Shown here: in pieces, positions 9,282-17,463 of the stretch
Position numbering within the stretch: the first letter of the stretch is position 1
How the letters are laid out: every line of letters begins with the position of its first letter
From: Terriglobales bacterium
GTDB lineage: Bacteria; Acidobacteriota; Terriglobia; Terriglobales; Acidobacteriaceae
Assembly (NCBI GenBank): GCA_035764005.1
Contig: DASTZZ010000107.1
Location: 22,161-86,160 of the forward strand
Length of the DNA: 64,000 nt
Direction of reading: 5' to 3'
Made by a program: the position numbers and the translations under genes
The notes under the pieces: generated by a model
What the model was told of the DNA's origin: nothing
What the model saw: the letters and a program-made list of their open reading frames with translations, nothing else
Database searches by the model: none

Positions 9282-9512
9282 CTATGCAGCTTTGTTCTTG
9301 CCCCGAGTGACCCGCGGGGAGCGCGAGACGTCGCCCTCTTTGTCGATGAAATATAGAAACTGATTATCGCGATCGACTGCATGCTCGACGAGGACCTCAG
9401 TCTTGCCCTCACCCGACTTCGGCTTCTGGCAAACGTTGCCGTCTTTGTCGAGGAAGTAGAGGTACTTTGCGTAGTCCCGCTTCAACCCAAGCTGCTTCAC
9501 CTTTTCTGCCAT
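9282..9512 (-). CDS. Small conserved-type protein with duplicated YFxDKxGxV motif
   Basis: 76 residues, soluble and highly charged. It is built from two copies of one motif: YLYFLDKDGNVCQKPK at about residues 17-32 and FLYFIDKEGDVSRSPR at about 52-67, each a likely beta hairpin ending in basic residues. Short proteins carrying one copy of this motif (ending in SRxP and a basic tail) are common in soil bacteria, but I know no function. It lies on the same strand 18 bases upstream of the phosphoribosyltransferase/kinase-like gene and may be cotranscribed with it. Start ATG 9512 is the only one in frame. Confidence 0.7.
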   Translation of the reverse strand: MAEKVKQLGLKRDYAKYLYFLDKDGNVCQKPKSGEGKTEVLVEHAVDRDNQFLYFIDKEGDVSRSPRVTRGKNKAA

Positions 9513-9618
9513 GGCTTGCTTGGATTCGTTAACGTAACAGCCTGATGCCCGCCCAGGATGGCAGCAGAATCAGCCGCTGCGTCGGCGCAGTTTGACGCGA
9601 GCAAACAAGTCAGACCGG

Positions 9619-10851
9619 CTACTTTGCTGCTCGCCTCGCTTTGCCTTTGGATTGAAGATTCGCAGGAGCAGCTTTCACTGGAGTCTCGCCCGGCGCGAGG
9701 ACTCGCTTGACGATCACACCCTCTAACCGATACTTCTGCGCGACGGTGCTGCCGTTTTCGTCCCGCACGTGGATGGTGAATGTTGGCTCAGTGCCAAGAT
9801 TTTCGAACTGTTCTTGTCCCACCGAGACCGGCAGCAGACCAAAGATGTTGCGATCGCGGTAAGCCGTTTCATAACGGTGCTTTTTTACGTTCCAGCTGAA
9901 GACGCGAACCTGGTTGTAGTCGAAGGGCATGCCGTCTTTGGGTTCGGTGAGCAGGACAAGATAATAGGACTCGTCCTTGTTTAGCTCGGGATCATGAACG
10001 GTGGTGAGGGGAAAGAACGAAACGATGCGCTGGCCTTCCGCATACTGCGCGATATCGAGCGGCACGTCAATGTCGATCATGCGCCCAAGAACCCACCCGC
10101 TATGCCCTTGGGAAGTGCGAACCAGCCACCAGTCTTCCATGGGCACTGCCGGCACTACAGGCTGATCTTCGGCAACACGTTGCGGCTTACCTTTGGAGGA
10201 TTTTTTGCTAGTTGGCGCAGCCTTGGCTGGCGCAGCAGAGGCCGGCTGTTCCTTGCTTTTGTATTCGGTCTCGTCTTCCTTCGCGGCGTCGCTTGCATCC
10301 TGCTTCTCTTCGGATTTTTCCGCAGTTGCTGAAGCCGATGCCTGGAGCAGAGGTGGCGGAGGCGCAGAACTCGCGGCACGCGAAACCGCTGCGCGCTGCA
10401 GCAGATCAATCTTGTCTCCCTCTTTCAGCAGGAAGAGGCGATCGGTGTCACGCCCGGGCGTGAGATGCAGGCGGAAGTCGCTGCGCAGCACGCCATGCGC
10501 CTGCACAGGATCGTTCTGGTGGTCGCGATTGAGCTGCTGAAAGCCGCGAAAAACATCTTCACCGACGAGGTAACGGTCCTGGAGCCATCCCTCCTCACCT
10601 TTCTCGTTGCGTACGCGCTCCCAGCGTTTGCCGCGCTCCAGGACAACTACTTTATCGCCGTTCTTAACGATTCCCGTTTTGGAATACACAGGCGCGACGC
10701 GGTCGCGAAGCGCAGCCTGCGGAGCGGCGGTGACGTACAGGATTTCATCTTGCTTTCCGTCACCGTGCCCGCACGCAGAGAACAGTAAGGCTGCGAATAC
10801 GCAGAGGAGAAAAATGCTTACAGAAGCTTTAGGGGAACTGATTTTCACCAA
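9619..10851 (-). CDS. SH3-domain lipoprotein with Lys/Ala/Ser-rich linker
   Basis: 410 residues. An N-terminal signal ends in the lipobox LFSAC (Cys at residue 27), so it should be lipid-anchored. Residues about 38-95 form a bacterial SH3 domain (YVTAAPQAALRDRVAP ... KVVVLERGKRWERVR ... EGWLQDRYL). A second SH3-like unit spans the gap around a charged linker of about 80 residues rich in Ala, Lys and Ser (residues 160-240), closing with WWLVRTSQGHSGWVLGR. The C-terminal third, from VPLDIAQYAEGQRIV, has no assignment. SH3 domains of this kind usually bind peptidoglycan peptides or cell-wall partners. It stands alone, with DUF2203 upstream on the same strand. Confidence 0.78.
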   Translation of the reverse strand: MVKISSPKASVSIFLLCVFAALLFSACGHGDGKQDEILYVTAAPQAALRDRVAPVYSKTGIVKNGDKVVVLERGKRWERVRNEKGEEGWLQDRYLVGEDVFRGFQQLNRDHQNDPVQAHGVLRSDFRLHLTPGRDTDRLFLLKEGDKIDLLQRAAVSRAASSAPPPPLLQASASATAEKSEEKQDASDAAKEDETEYKSKEQPASAAPAKAAPTSKKSSKGKPQRVAEDQPVVPAVPMEDWWLVRTSQGHSGWVLGRMIDIDVPLDIAQYAEGQRIVSFFPLTTVHDPELNKDESYYLVLLTEPKDGMPFDYNQVRVFSWNVKKHRYETAYRDRNIFGLLPVSVGQEQFENLGTEPTFTIHVRDENGSTVAQKYRLEGVIVKRVLAPGETPVKAAPANLQSKGKARRAAK

Positions 10852-10935
10852 ACAGTCTGACTCTGAATCAAGGAGTTAGGGCTACACAGAATTGTAGCTC
10901 CCGATAGCGGCAATCTCGAAGCTGTGCGGACCAAT

Positions 10936-11373
10936 CTAGTTAGGCTTCTTCTTGACCTTCGTGATCGTCTCGTCGATTGGCTTGCGACCGGCGTAGCCTT
11001 CCTCAAGATCGTGCCAGTGCGTGATTTTTTCTTCTCCCATCTTCCAGCAGAGCAGAATGGTCTTGCCATCGACAACGCACGGAAAATCCAGCAGGCCCAT
11101 ATCAAGATCTTTTACCTGAACGCCAGTAGCATCGATTTCAGCAACCGCATCCTTGATTCGCTGTGCGGTTTTTTCGCGCTCGGCACGCCGCATCGCCGCC
11201 TTGCCGATCTCGACCAACAAACCGCCGGAGAGGAAAATGCGCTGCGCGAGTTCCTGGAATTCGGCGTCGATGGTTTCGATCAGCTGCTTGCCGTCAATCG
11301 CCTGCTTCAGCAGCGACTTGAGTACAGGAAGCAGTACTTGTGCTTCCTGCAGAGTGAAATGCTTTTGTGCCAT
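10936..11373 (-). CDS. DUF2203 family protein
   Basis: 145 residues from ATG 11373; a longer frame exists but its first 33 residues lie in repeat-like sequence. The protein begins HFTLQEAQVLLPVLKSLL, as DUF2203 members do, continues as a helical region with GGLLVEIGKAAMRRAE, and ends with the conserved block LLDFPCVVDGKTILLCWKMGE and ITHWHDLEEGYAGRKPI. The family is small and its function unknown; the tryptophan-rich end suggests a compact fold. No informative neighbours: it sits between an SH3 lipoprotein and quinolinate synthase, all on the minus strand. Confidence 0.85.
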   Translation of the reverse strand: MAQKHFTLQEAQVLLPVLKSLLKQAIDGKQLIETIDAEFQELAQRIFLSGGLLVEIGKAAMRRAEREKTAQRIKDAVAEIDATGVQVKDLDMGLLDFPCVVDGKTILLCWKMGEEKITHWHDLEEGYAGRKPIDETITKVKKKPN

Positions 11374-11424
11374 GGTGTCAGAAACTATTTTAATTGATTG
11401 CAAAGCAGCCGGTTGAGTTCGCGA

Positions 11425-11500
11425 TCTGGCTTTCGCGATACAAATCACACAATCGCGAAATCGGGAAATCACGAAATTACACCAGCGCGGCGCTCTCGAA
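11425..11500. repeat. Short intergenic repeat, TTTCGCGAT/ATCGCGAAA arms
   Basis: The 137-base gap between nadA and the DUF2203 gene carries TTTCGCGAT (from about 11432) and the inverted ATCGCGAAA (from about 11452), followed by two more near copies (ATCGGGAAA, ATCACGAAA). It has the same architecture as the other border repeats in this window: a tandem short unit on one arm and its inverse on the other. Confidence 0.5.
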
Positions 11501-11510
11501 GAGGTTCCGT

Positions 11511-12623
11511 CTAGGTTCCGATCTCCAGCATTCGGTCCAGCGCAACCTTAGCCCAATACTTCACGTCATCCGCAACTCGAATGCGATTAACGACGTTGCC
11601 TTCAACAAGGTTTTCGAGAGCCCACGCCAGGTGCTGCGGAGAAATCCGGAACATTGTGGTGCACAAACAGCCAGAGTCGTCCAGCGTGATCACCTTCTTG
11701 CCCTGCTCAGCAAAGCGCTTGCCCATGCGGTTGACCAGGTGAATTTCAGTTCCAACGGCGAACATTGTGCCGCTCGGAGCTTCTTCGATGATCTTGATCA
11801 GCCGTTCGGTTGAGCCGAGCCGGTCAGCCTTCTGGCAGACTTCCCACCGGCATTCCGGGTGGACGATCACCTGAATTCCCGGATATTTGGCCCGAACCTT
11901 GTCCACATGCTCCGGCAGGAAACGCTGGTGAACCGAGCAGTGTCCTTTCCAGAGAATCACTTTGGCGGATCGCAGACGCTCGGGTGTGACTCCGCCATTC
12001 AGCATGTAAGGATCCCAGACCACCATCTCCGAAAGCGGAATTCCCATCGCGTAAGCGGTATTCCGGCCAAGATGCTGATCGGGTAAGAATAAGACTTTCG
12101 GAGCTTTCTTATAGGCCCAGTGGAAGGCATTTCCAGCGTTCGACGACGTGCAAACGAGCCCACCACGCTCACCGACAAACGCTTTGATCGCCGCCGTGGA
12201 GTTCATATAAGTAAGAGGAACAAGCCCGTTTTCGAGAACCCCAAGCCGCTCTAGCTGCTCCCAGCAGTCCTCTACCTGACCGATTTCTGCCATGTCGGCC
12301 ATCGAGCAGCCGGCATTCAGATCCGGCAGGATCACCTGCTGCTCGCGACGCGCCAGAATATCGGCGCTTTCCGCCATGAAATGCACGCCGCAGAAGACAA
12401 TAAATCGCCCATCGGCCTGCGCCGAGATCTTGGAAAGCTTATAGGAATCGCCCGTGTAGTCGGCGAAGCGGATCACTTCATCTCGCTGATAGTGATGGCC
12501 CAATATTACGCAATCGCGTCCCAGCTCGCGCCGGGCAGCGGCAATGCGCTCATCCATGGTGTGATCGGGGAGAACTAAGTAGTTCTCAAGCGAACAGGAA
12601 ACCTGTGCAGTTGCAGTCGTCAC
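11511..12623 (-). CDS. nadA: Quinolinate synthase A
   Basis: 370 residues. NadA condenses iminoaspartate with dihydroxyacetone phosphate to quinolinate in de novo NAD synthesis and needs a [4Fe-4S] cluster. Family signatures are clear: ILGHHYQRDEV near the start, DLNAGCSMAD with the first cluster Cys, VCTSSNAG, LFLPDQHLGRNTA, VHPECRWEVC with the second Cys, and DDSGCLCTTMF with the third. Length is typical of the longer NadA subtype. NadB and NadC are not beside it. It is the most upstream gene of a run of minus-strand genes, with an intergenic region rich in short repeats before it. Confidence 0.96.
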   Translation of the reverse strand: MTTATAQVSCSLENYLVLPDHTMDERIAAARRELGRDCVILGHHYQRDEVIRFADYTGDSYKLSKISAQADGRFIVFCGVHFMAESADILARREQQVILPDLNAGCSMADMAEIGQVEDCWEQLERLGVLENGLVPLTYMNSTAAIKAFVGERGGLVCTSSNAGNAFHWAYKKAPKVLFLPDQHLGRNTAYAMGIPLSEMVVWDPYMLNGGVTPERLRSAKVILWKGHCSVHQRFLPEHVDKVRAKYPGIQVIVHPECRWEVCQKADRLGSTERLIKIIEEAPSGTMFAVGTEIHLVNRMGKRFAEQGKKVITLDDSGCLCTTMFRISPQHLAWALENLVEGNVVNRIRVADDVKYWAKVALDRMLEIGT

Positions 12624-12985
12624 GTCTATTTTCCGCCTTCAGTCTCGACACAACCGCCGGGCTTTCACTCGGTTCGGCTGCTCGAAACGGGGATGTTGAA
12701 AGCAATCCGCCGGCTCCAGTAGGTCCACTACGCTGGTTCGCGCCCGACCTACGGGGATGTTGAAGCCGACATCTATTCGATGTCCCAGCCGCCCAAAAGT
12801 CGCCAGGTTGCTGGCGTTTTCAGGCGCTTAGACCTATATAGTGTCGCATTTCTGAGGCCCTCGGTGCAACGCGAACAGCGGATATCTGCCGCTTAGCCAT
12901 TACCAGTAGCCTTTCTGTACGATTACTAAGGCCGGACTCCGTGACCTTCTCTGTGCCTTCGTGACCTTTGTGTTCGCTCCTCCGT
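12624..12985. other. Intergenic region between divergent nadA and the double ArsA gene
   Basis: About 360 bases with no credible gene. It should hold the promoters of both flanking genes, though I cannot mark convincing boxes. A 14-base direct repeat (ACGGGGATGTTGAA) occurs at 12687-12700 and 12751-12764. Bases 12937-12976 are a copy of the CTTCGTGACC-type border repeat also seen at 7571, 15052 and 56233. Confidence 0.6.
12937..12984. repeat. CTTCGTGACC-type border repeat (single arm)
   Basis: Tandem near copies of the units CCGTGACCTTC, CTGTGCCTTC and GTGACCTTTGTG lie directly before the double ArsA start. The same units form full palindromes at 15052-15113 and 56233-56334, so this looks like one arm of the same family. 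Confidence 0.6.
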
Positions 12986-15094
12986 ATGCCGAAACGCCAG
13001 CCCAAACTAACGTTTTTTCTCGGCAAAGGCGGGGTCGGCAAGACCACGGTCAGCACCGCTTATGCCCTGCATGCCAGCTCCAAACCCGGAAAAAGCGTAG
13101 TACTGATCTCGACCGACCCGGCTCATTCCTTGGGAGATGTGCTGGATACAAAGCTCAAATCCGGACTCCAAAATCTGCGCACCGGGAACGGAGGCAAGCT
13201 CTCAGTCTGGCAAGTTGATGCCGGAGCCCGATTCCAGGAGTTCCTCAACGACTATCGCGGCGCCATCACGGAACTAATGGAACAAGGAACGTTCCTCTCG
13301 AGGAATGAGATCGAGTCGTTCCTCGAAACCGCGCTGCCCGGCCTGGCCGAAGTAAGCGCCCTGCTCACGATCTCCGACTTGCTGGAGAGTGCGAAGTTCG
13401 ACGAGATCGTCGTCGATACCGCTCCCATCGGACATACACTCCAACTCTTCCGGATTCCCGACCAGCTCGCCCGCTTTCTCGACTTCCTCGAACTCTCCGG
13501 ACGCCGCGATCAAGTACTAGCCGAACACTTCGGCGGAAGCACCAGAGCCAGGCGTCCCGCAGTCGTTGATCAATGGGACGCAGTGCTCTCTTCGCTGCGC
13601 CGAGCGCTCTCCAGCGAACAAGCCAGGCTGGTGATGGTCACGAGCGCAGAGCGCTTTTCGCTCGAAGAGGCATCGCGAACGGCGCGGATGCTGGAGGAAG
13701 ATTCGCAAGCAGAGATAGCCGAAGTAGTCATCAATCGCGCAGTGACACGCAAGACCACCTGCAAACGCTGTCAGGAAAGATTTCATCTCTACGAAGCGGC
13801 ACGCAGGTTCGTCTCGCGGAGATTCCCGAATGCGGAAATTCGCGTAGGAGAAGATTCCGGCGCGCCGCCGATCGGCCTCGAAAACCTGCGCGCTTTCGGC
13901 GGGCAAGTGTACGGAACCGCCACCGGTAGGCGCGCAGAAAACAGAACCGCCGGCGGTAGCCGGGGGGTCGGAGCTGGCCGAATGGCCAGCTCCGAGCAGC
14001 ACCATGCTGCGATGAAGCTGAAATCAGTTCGACCCAAGAAAGCCAGTGAAGTGACCCTCCAGCCCACGGAATGGCCCGATCCCAGCACTCAACTCACTCT
14101 CACGCTCGGCAAAGGCGGCGTCGGCAAGACAACCATCTCCGGCGGCCTGGCCTACACCCACCGCCAACAACATCCGCGGGCAAACGTGCTCATCTGCTCC
14201 ACCGACCCCGCGCCGTCGCTAGACGACCTCTTCGAGCAAAACGTCGGACCAGTTCCCAAACCGGTACTGCACGACAAACAGTTTCAGGCCGTCGAAGTCG
14301 ATTCCACAGCCGAATACCTAGCCTGGAGCCGCAAGGTGAAGCAGGTGATCGCGCAATCGCTGCAGGTGCAGCAAGGCGGGCTGCATGTCGAACTTTCGTT
14401 CGAGCACGAGATGCTCTCAGCATTGCTCGACATCGTACCCCCCGGAGTCGACGAGATCTTCGCCGTCTTCAAGCTGCTCGACTTCATCGAATCCCGCGAC
14501 CTGACGCTGGTGATCGACATGGCGCCCACCGGACACGCGCTCGAACTTCTGCGCACGCCTGAGCGTCTAGTCGTCTGGACGCGCCTGCTGTTGAAAAGCC
14601 TGTCAGCGCACCGTACACTGCCGCTGGCGCAAGAACTGGCTGTCGAGGTCGCATCGATCTCGCAGCGCGCGAGAGAGTTGGCGCAACTATTGAAAGATCG
14701 CAAGCGCGCAAGCGTGTTTGTCGTGTTGCTCGCCGAGCCGCTGCCTGACCGCCAGACGGGACGCTTGCTTGCGAGCCTTGACGATCTCGAACTCAAACCG
14801 GCAGCAATCTTCGTGAATCGCTTGCTGCCGAACCAGAATGGGAAATGCCCACGCTGCCGCCTGGCGCGGGAATGGCAGTTAGCAACGTTGTCACGTTTGA
14901 GCTCCGAGCGGAAGTATTTCGCAGTCCCTGACTTCTCCCGTCAGATTTCAGGAGAAGATGGACTGGAGCGATTGACCGAACGATTATGGGAAATAGAAAG
15001 AAGAGCGAACACCCATTCGACCAGCTCAGGGCGGGCTCCGGTCAGGAAGGCAACACGAAGTTCACGAAGACGCTCTCCGTGGCCTTCTGTTTGA
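12986..15094 (+). CDS. Tandem double ArsA/Get3-like ATPase
   Basis: 702 residues from ATG 12986. Two ArsA/Get3-type P-loop ATPase halves are joined. Half one: GKGGVGKTT at residues 13-21, ISTDPAHSLGDVL, DTAPIGHT near 143, and a CxxC (TTCKRCQ, near 257) like the Get3 dimer zinc site. Half two: GKGGVGKTT near 374, STDPAPSLDDL, DMAPTGHALELL near 510, and CPRC near 619. Such proteins either energise arsenite pumps or chaperone tail-anchored membrane proteins; no arsB or arsR is present, so arsenic export is not supported. Residues about 310-340 and 673-702 are encoded by repeat DNA shared with nearby intergenic regions. A GvpL/F gene follows after 35 bases. Confidence 0.88.
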   Translation: MPKRQPKLTFFLGKGGVGKTTVSTAYALHASSKPGKSVVLISTDPAHSLGDVLDTKLKSGLQNLRTGNGGKLSVWQVDAGARFQEFLNDYRGAITELMEQGTFLSRNEIESFLETALPGLAEVSALLTISDLLESAKFDEIVVDTAPIGHTLQLFRIPDQLARFLDFLELSGRRDQVLAEHFGGSTRARRPAVVDQWDAVLSSLRRALSSEQARLVMVTSAERFSLEEASRTARMLEEDSQAEIAEVVINRAVTRKTTCKRCQERFHLYEAARRFVSRRFPNAEIRVGEDSGAPPIGLENLRAFGGQVYGTATGRRAENRTAGGSRGVGAGRMASSEQHHAAMKLKSVRPKKASEVTLQPTEWPDPSTQLTLTLGKGGVGKTTISGGLAYTHRQQHPRANVLICSTDPAPSLDDLFEQNVGPVPKPVLHDKQFQAVEVDSTAEYLAWSRKVKQVIAQSLQVQQGGLHVELSFEHEMLSALLDIVPPGVDEIFAVFKLLDFIESRDLTLVIDMAPTGHALELLRTPERLVVWTRLLLKSLSAHRTLPLAQELAVEVASISQRARELAQLLKDRKRASVFVVLLAEPLPDRQTGRLLASLDDLELKPAAIFVNRLLPNQNGKCPRCRLAREWQLATLSRLSSERKYFAVPDFSRQISGEDGLERLTERLWEIERRANTHSTSSGRAPVRKATRSSRRRSPWPSV
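13915..13995. repeat. Border repeat captured inside the double ArsA gene
   Basis: This stretch, which encodes the linker between the two ATPase halves, contains CCGGTAGGCG (near 13923) and a perfect 12-base hairpin, TCGGAGCTGGCC (13968-13979) and its inverse (13984-13995) around a GAAT loop. The same CCGGTAGGCG followed by a GGAGATGGCC hairpin occurs in the intergenic region at 15874-15916, so it appears to be the same element inserted in frame. Confidence 0.65.
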
Positions 15095-15113
15095 CTTCGT
15101 GACCTTCGTGTTA
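15052..15113. repeat. CACGAAG-type palindromic border repeat
   Basis: Left arm AACACGAAGTTCACGAAG (15052-15069) and right arm CTTCGTGACCTTCGTGTT (15096-15113) form an inverted repeat with one mismatch. It lies at the junction of the double ArsA and GvpL/F genes, and its left part encodes the end of the ArsA protein. Confidence 0.7.
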
Positions 15114-15129
15114 ACCCCGGTTTCTTGAA

Positions 15130-15849
15130 ATGCCAGAAAAGCACCTGCTCTATCTCTACGGCATCAGCGCCAAAGCTCCGAAGCTGAAGGTGCCAACTTC
15201 GATCGACGGCGCCTCCCCTTTAGAGCACCTCGAAGCCGCCGGCCTCACCGCCTGGTACAGCCGAGTTTCGCCCGTCGAGTTCGGCGAGCGGCTAGCTGCG
15301 AACATGGAGAACCTCGAGTGGCTTTCGGCAGTGAGCGTCCGTCATCAAAGAACCGTCGCCCAGATCTCCGAAGCAGTCACTCTGCTCCCTGCCCGATTTG
15401 GAACTGTATTCAAAACCGAGAAATCGCTCGCCGACCACATCCGCGAGCAGAAGGACCAACTCGAACAAAAGCTCGCCCGCATCGACGGTGCAGAGGAATG
15501 GGGAGTGAAGGTATTTCTGAACACTGCCGCGCCGGCTGCAGAGATCAACGTAGCCTCCGGACGCGACTACCTGCGCGCCAAATCGGCGGCGACCCAGGTA
15601 AAGCGCCGCACCGAACTCGACCCCGAAGTGGCGGAGTTCGCTCGCGAACTCCAATCCATCGCTGCTGATTCTGCTCCAACCGGCAAAGTCAGCTCCAGCC
15701 AGCCAAAACTCGAATGGCAGGCAACGTTCTTAGTACGAAAGAAGGATCGCCCAAAATGGGACAAGGCCCTAAAGAAGTATGCCACCCGCTGGGCCGACCG
15801 CCGCGAAATTCAATGCACCGGACCTTGGCCGCCGTATTCGTTCGTGTAG
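15130..15849 (+). CDS. GvpL/GvpF-family gas vesicle protein homologue
   Basis: 239 residues. It opens KHLLYLYGISAK, continues to a helical segment HQRTVAQISEAVTLLPARFGTVF near residue 75 (the LPxRFGT motif typical of GvpL/F), then EEWGVKVFL near 122, and closes with CTGPWPPYSFV, the invariant GPWPPYSF end of the family. GvpF/L proteins are minor gas vesicle components that bind GvpA subunits before assembly. No gvpA, gvpN or other vesicle gene occurs in the window. Its only close partner is the double ArsA ATPase 35 bases upstream, suggesting a joint role unrelated, or only indirectly related, to buoyancy. Confidence 0.88.
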   Translation: MPEKHLLYLYGISAKAPKLKVPTSIDGASPLEHLEAAGLTAWYSRVSPVEFGERLAANMENLEWLSAVSVRHQRTVAQISEAVTLLPARFGTVFKTEKSLADHIREQKDQLEQKLARIDGAEEWGVKVFLNTAAPAAEINVASGRDYLRAKSAATQVKRRTELDPEVAEFARELQSIAADSAPTGKVSSSQPKLEWQATFLVRKKDRPKWDKALKKYATRWADRREIQCTGPWPPYSFV

Positions 15850-15865
15850 CCAGGAGCAAACGGAA

Positions 15866-15930
15866 TCGCCGCAGCCGGTAGGCGGTGCCGGAGATGGCCG
15901 TATAGACGGCCTCCGGCTCTGAGTTGGTAG
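15866..15930. repeat. CCGGTAGGCG hairpin border repeat
   Basis: Downstream of the GvpL/F gene: CCGGTAGGCG (near 15874) then an imperfect hairpin CCGGAGATGGCCGT (15888-15901) / ACGGCCTCCGG (15906-15916). Related to the element inside the double ArsA gene at 13915-13995. The hairpin could also act in transcription termination of the operon, but no T-run follows. Confidence 0.6.
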
Positions 15931-15978
15931 AACCGGCAATCTATGACTGTTCTTTTGCGCGAGAATTTGTCAACAAGC

Positions 15979-16638
15979 CTACGATGGAATGTGCAATTGC
16001 GCATCGGCAAGATCGAGTTGACGGCGCGACCTGCTCATCCGAACAATAGCTCCGCCAACCACGATTGCGCACAGACCTGCGAAGTACCATGCGATCCCCC
16101 AAAAAAAGATATGCCGACCTATAAGCGCCACGACGAGATAGCCGACAACAGCCATTGCGCCGAGGACGAGACTTAGAGTCGTTGTGGCGAGCATCTCCCT
16201 GCCTCTACTCGCAAACCCGACGAAGGATCCCACCAGCGTCGAAGCAATGAGGTTTCCGATCAACATTCCCCTTGCCGCCAGAAACAGGTAAAGTTTGAAA
16301 TGATTCGACCAGTACAAGAGGTATTTGTCGGTAGCAGCGGACAGTGCCTTGTCGAGCAAGCCATGCAAAAAGCCATTTAGGAGCCAGCCGCCGAGTATTG
16401 CGGCGATCATCGACCAGTGCGCGGCGCGGTATCCAGCCATTGCAAAATTTGCGATTGTCTTAAGTGTCTGTCGCCAGTACCAGCTTCGTGCGAAGGCAAC
16501 TCCCGAGTGCGAGCACAGGTGGGAGTATTCCTCCAGCAGATCACCCAATACACACTCCGCTTCTTTGGAAGGGCTAAATAGAGTGATCAGCCATGCAGCC
16601 AGATGAGGCGGGCAGGTCGAATCAGTTTGGAAAATCAT
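15979..16638 (-). CDS. Permease-prefix membrane protein paired with PadR regulator
   Basis: 219 residues. The first 60 residues match the permease-prefix (domain 2) pattern: PPHLAAWLITLF, then ECVLGDLLEEYSH and ARSWYWRQTLKTIANF. About four hydrophobic segments follow. In acidobacterial genomes this prefix is usually attached to MacB/FtsX-like permeases and the gene follows a PadR regulator; here only the prefix and a small membrane domain are present, without a FtsX core. It overlaps the upstream PadR gene by four bases, so the two are translationally coupled. Transport function is not supported by itself. Confidence 0.7.
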   Translation of the reverse strand: MIFQTDSTCPPHLAAWLITLFSPSKEAECVLGDLLEEYSHLCSHSGVAFARSWYWRQTLKTIANFAMAGYRAAHWSMIAAILGGWLLNGFLHGLLDKALSAATDKYLLYWSNHFKLYLFLAARGMLIGNLIASTLVGSFVGFASRGREMLATTTLSLVLGAMAVVGYLVVALIGRHIFFWGIAWYFAGLCAIVVGGAIVRMSRSRRQLDLADAQLHIPS

Positions 16639-16967
16639 GAATAACTCCCGATTAGATCGAGTCCCTGAGTCAGACTCCGGAGTGCACGTTGTGTGCGGTT
16701 CACAGCCGCCATTCCCTTAGCTGTCACCTGAAAAAAGCGCTTCGACCGACCACCACGCTCTGGGGTAGGATCCCCGCTGCGCGATTTAACGTACCCTTTT
16801 ATTTCTAATCGATCGAGAGTCGCATACACGGCACCAATGGACACCTCCCGCTTGGTTCGCAAATCGATCTCTTGTCGCACAGTAACGCCATAAGCGCGAT
16901 CTTCGAGGCGCAAAACTGCCAGAAGAACGATGTGTTCGAATTCACCGAGAAAATCGTGAGTAGGCAT
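16635..16967 (-). CDS. PadR-family transcriptional regulator
   Basis: 110 residues. A winged helix of the PadR type: EHIVLLAVLRLEDRAYGVTVRQEI, then VSIGAVYATLDRLEIKGYVKSR, and a wing ending GRSKRFFQVTAKG. PadR proteins repress neighbouring membrane or efflux genes. It overlaps the permease-prefix gene downstream by four bases, which suggests that it controls its own operon. A second PadR gene starts divergently at 17107; the 139-base gap between them holds both promoters and a GCTGGC/GCCAGC hairpin (17023-17040). Confidence 0.9.
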   Translation of the reverse strand: MPTHDFLGEFEHIVLLAVLRLEDRAYGVTVRQEIDLRTKREVSIGAVYATLDRLEIKGYVKSRSGDPTPERGGRSKRFFQVTAKGMAAVNRTQRALRSLTQGLDLIGSYS

Positions 16968-17106
16968 TACCTATACATTATAGAAGAAAGTGGCGTACCA
17001 AAGTCAAAGACCTGCGCGTTTCGCTGGCCGTATCGCCAGCTCAGCGCGAGTCGGTTCCGAGTTTGACGCATAGCTCGGATTCCGATATAACGTTATCCGA
17101 GCGTCT

Positions 17107-17463
17107 ATGACCGACGACTACACACCTCACCTGCCTCTCTCACCCGCGAGCCTGCATATCTTGCTCGCCCTAGCAGGCGAAGATCGGCATGGGTACGGAA
17201 TCATGCAGGATGTCGCACGTCAGTCCGAAGGACGCTACAAGCTCGGCCCTGGCACGCTTTATGACAACCTGCAGAAGTTAACAGAACAGGGGCTGATCGA
17301 GACGGTGTCCTCGCGCGGAGCGAGTGAGGATCCGCGAAGGAAGTACTATCGGCTGACCCGGTTCGGACGTGGTGTACTCGAGGCGGATGTCGCGCGCCTG
17401 GAGCGCGTACTGCGCGAAGCGCGAGCACATGCTCTTGTACCGAAGCCGCGGAGGGCGACCTGA
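17107..17463 (+). CDS. PadR-family transcriptional regulator
   Basis: 118 residues. LSPASLHILLALAGEDRHGYGIMQDV forms the first PadR helices, LGPGTLYDNLQKLTEQGLIE the recognition region, and RRKYYRLTRFGRGVL the wing, followed by a C-terminal helix. It is the first gene of a four-gene operon with a small membrane protein (stop and start overlap by one base, TGATG), an ABC ATPase and a large membrane protein. It likely represses this exporter operon; the ligand is unknown. Confidence 0.9.
   Translation: MTDDYTPHLPLSPASLHILLALAGEDRHGYGIMQDVARQSEGRYKLGPGTLYDNLQKLTEQGLIETVSSRGASEDPRRKYYRLTRFGRGVLEADVARLERVLREARAHALVPKPRRAT

Noticed and set aside
13517..14005. Minus-strand frame of 162 codons
   Set aside because: Antisense to the double ArsA gene with its clear P-loop halves.
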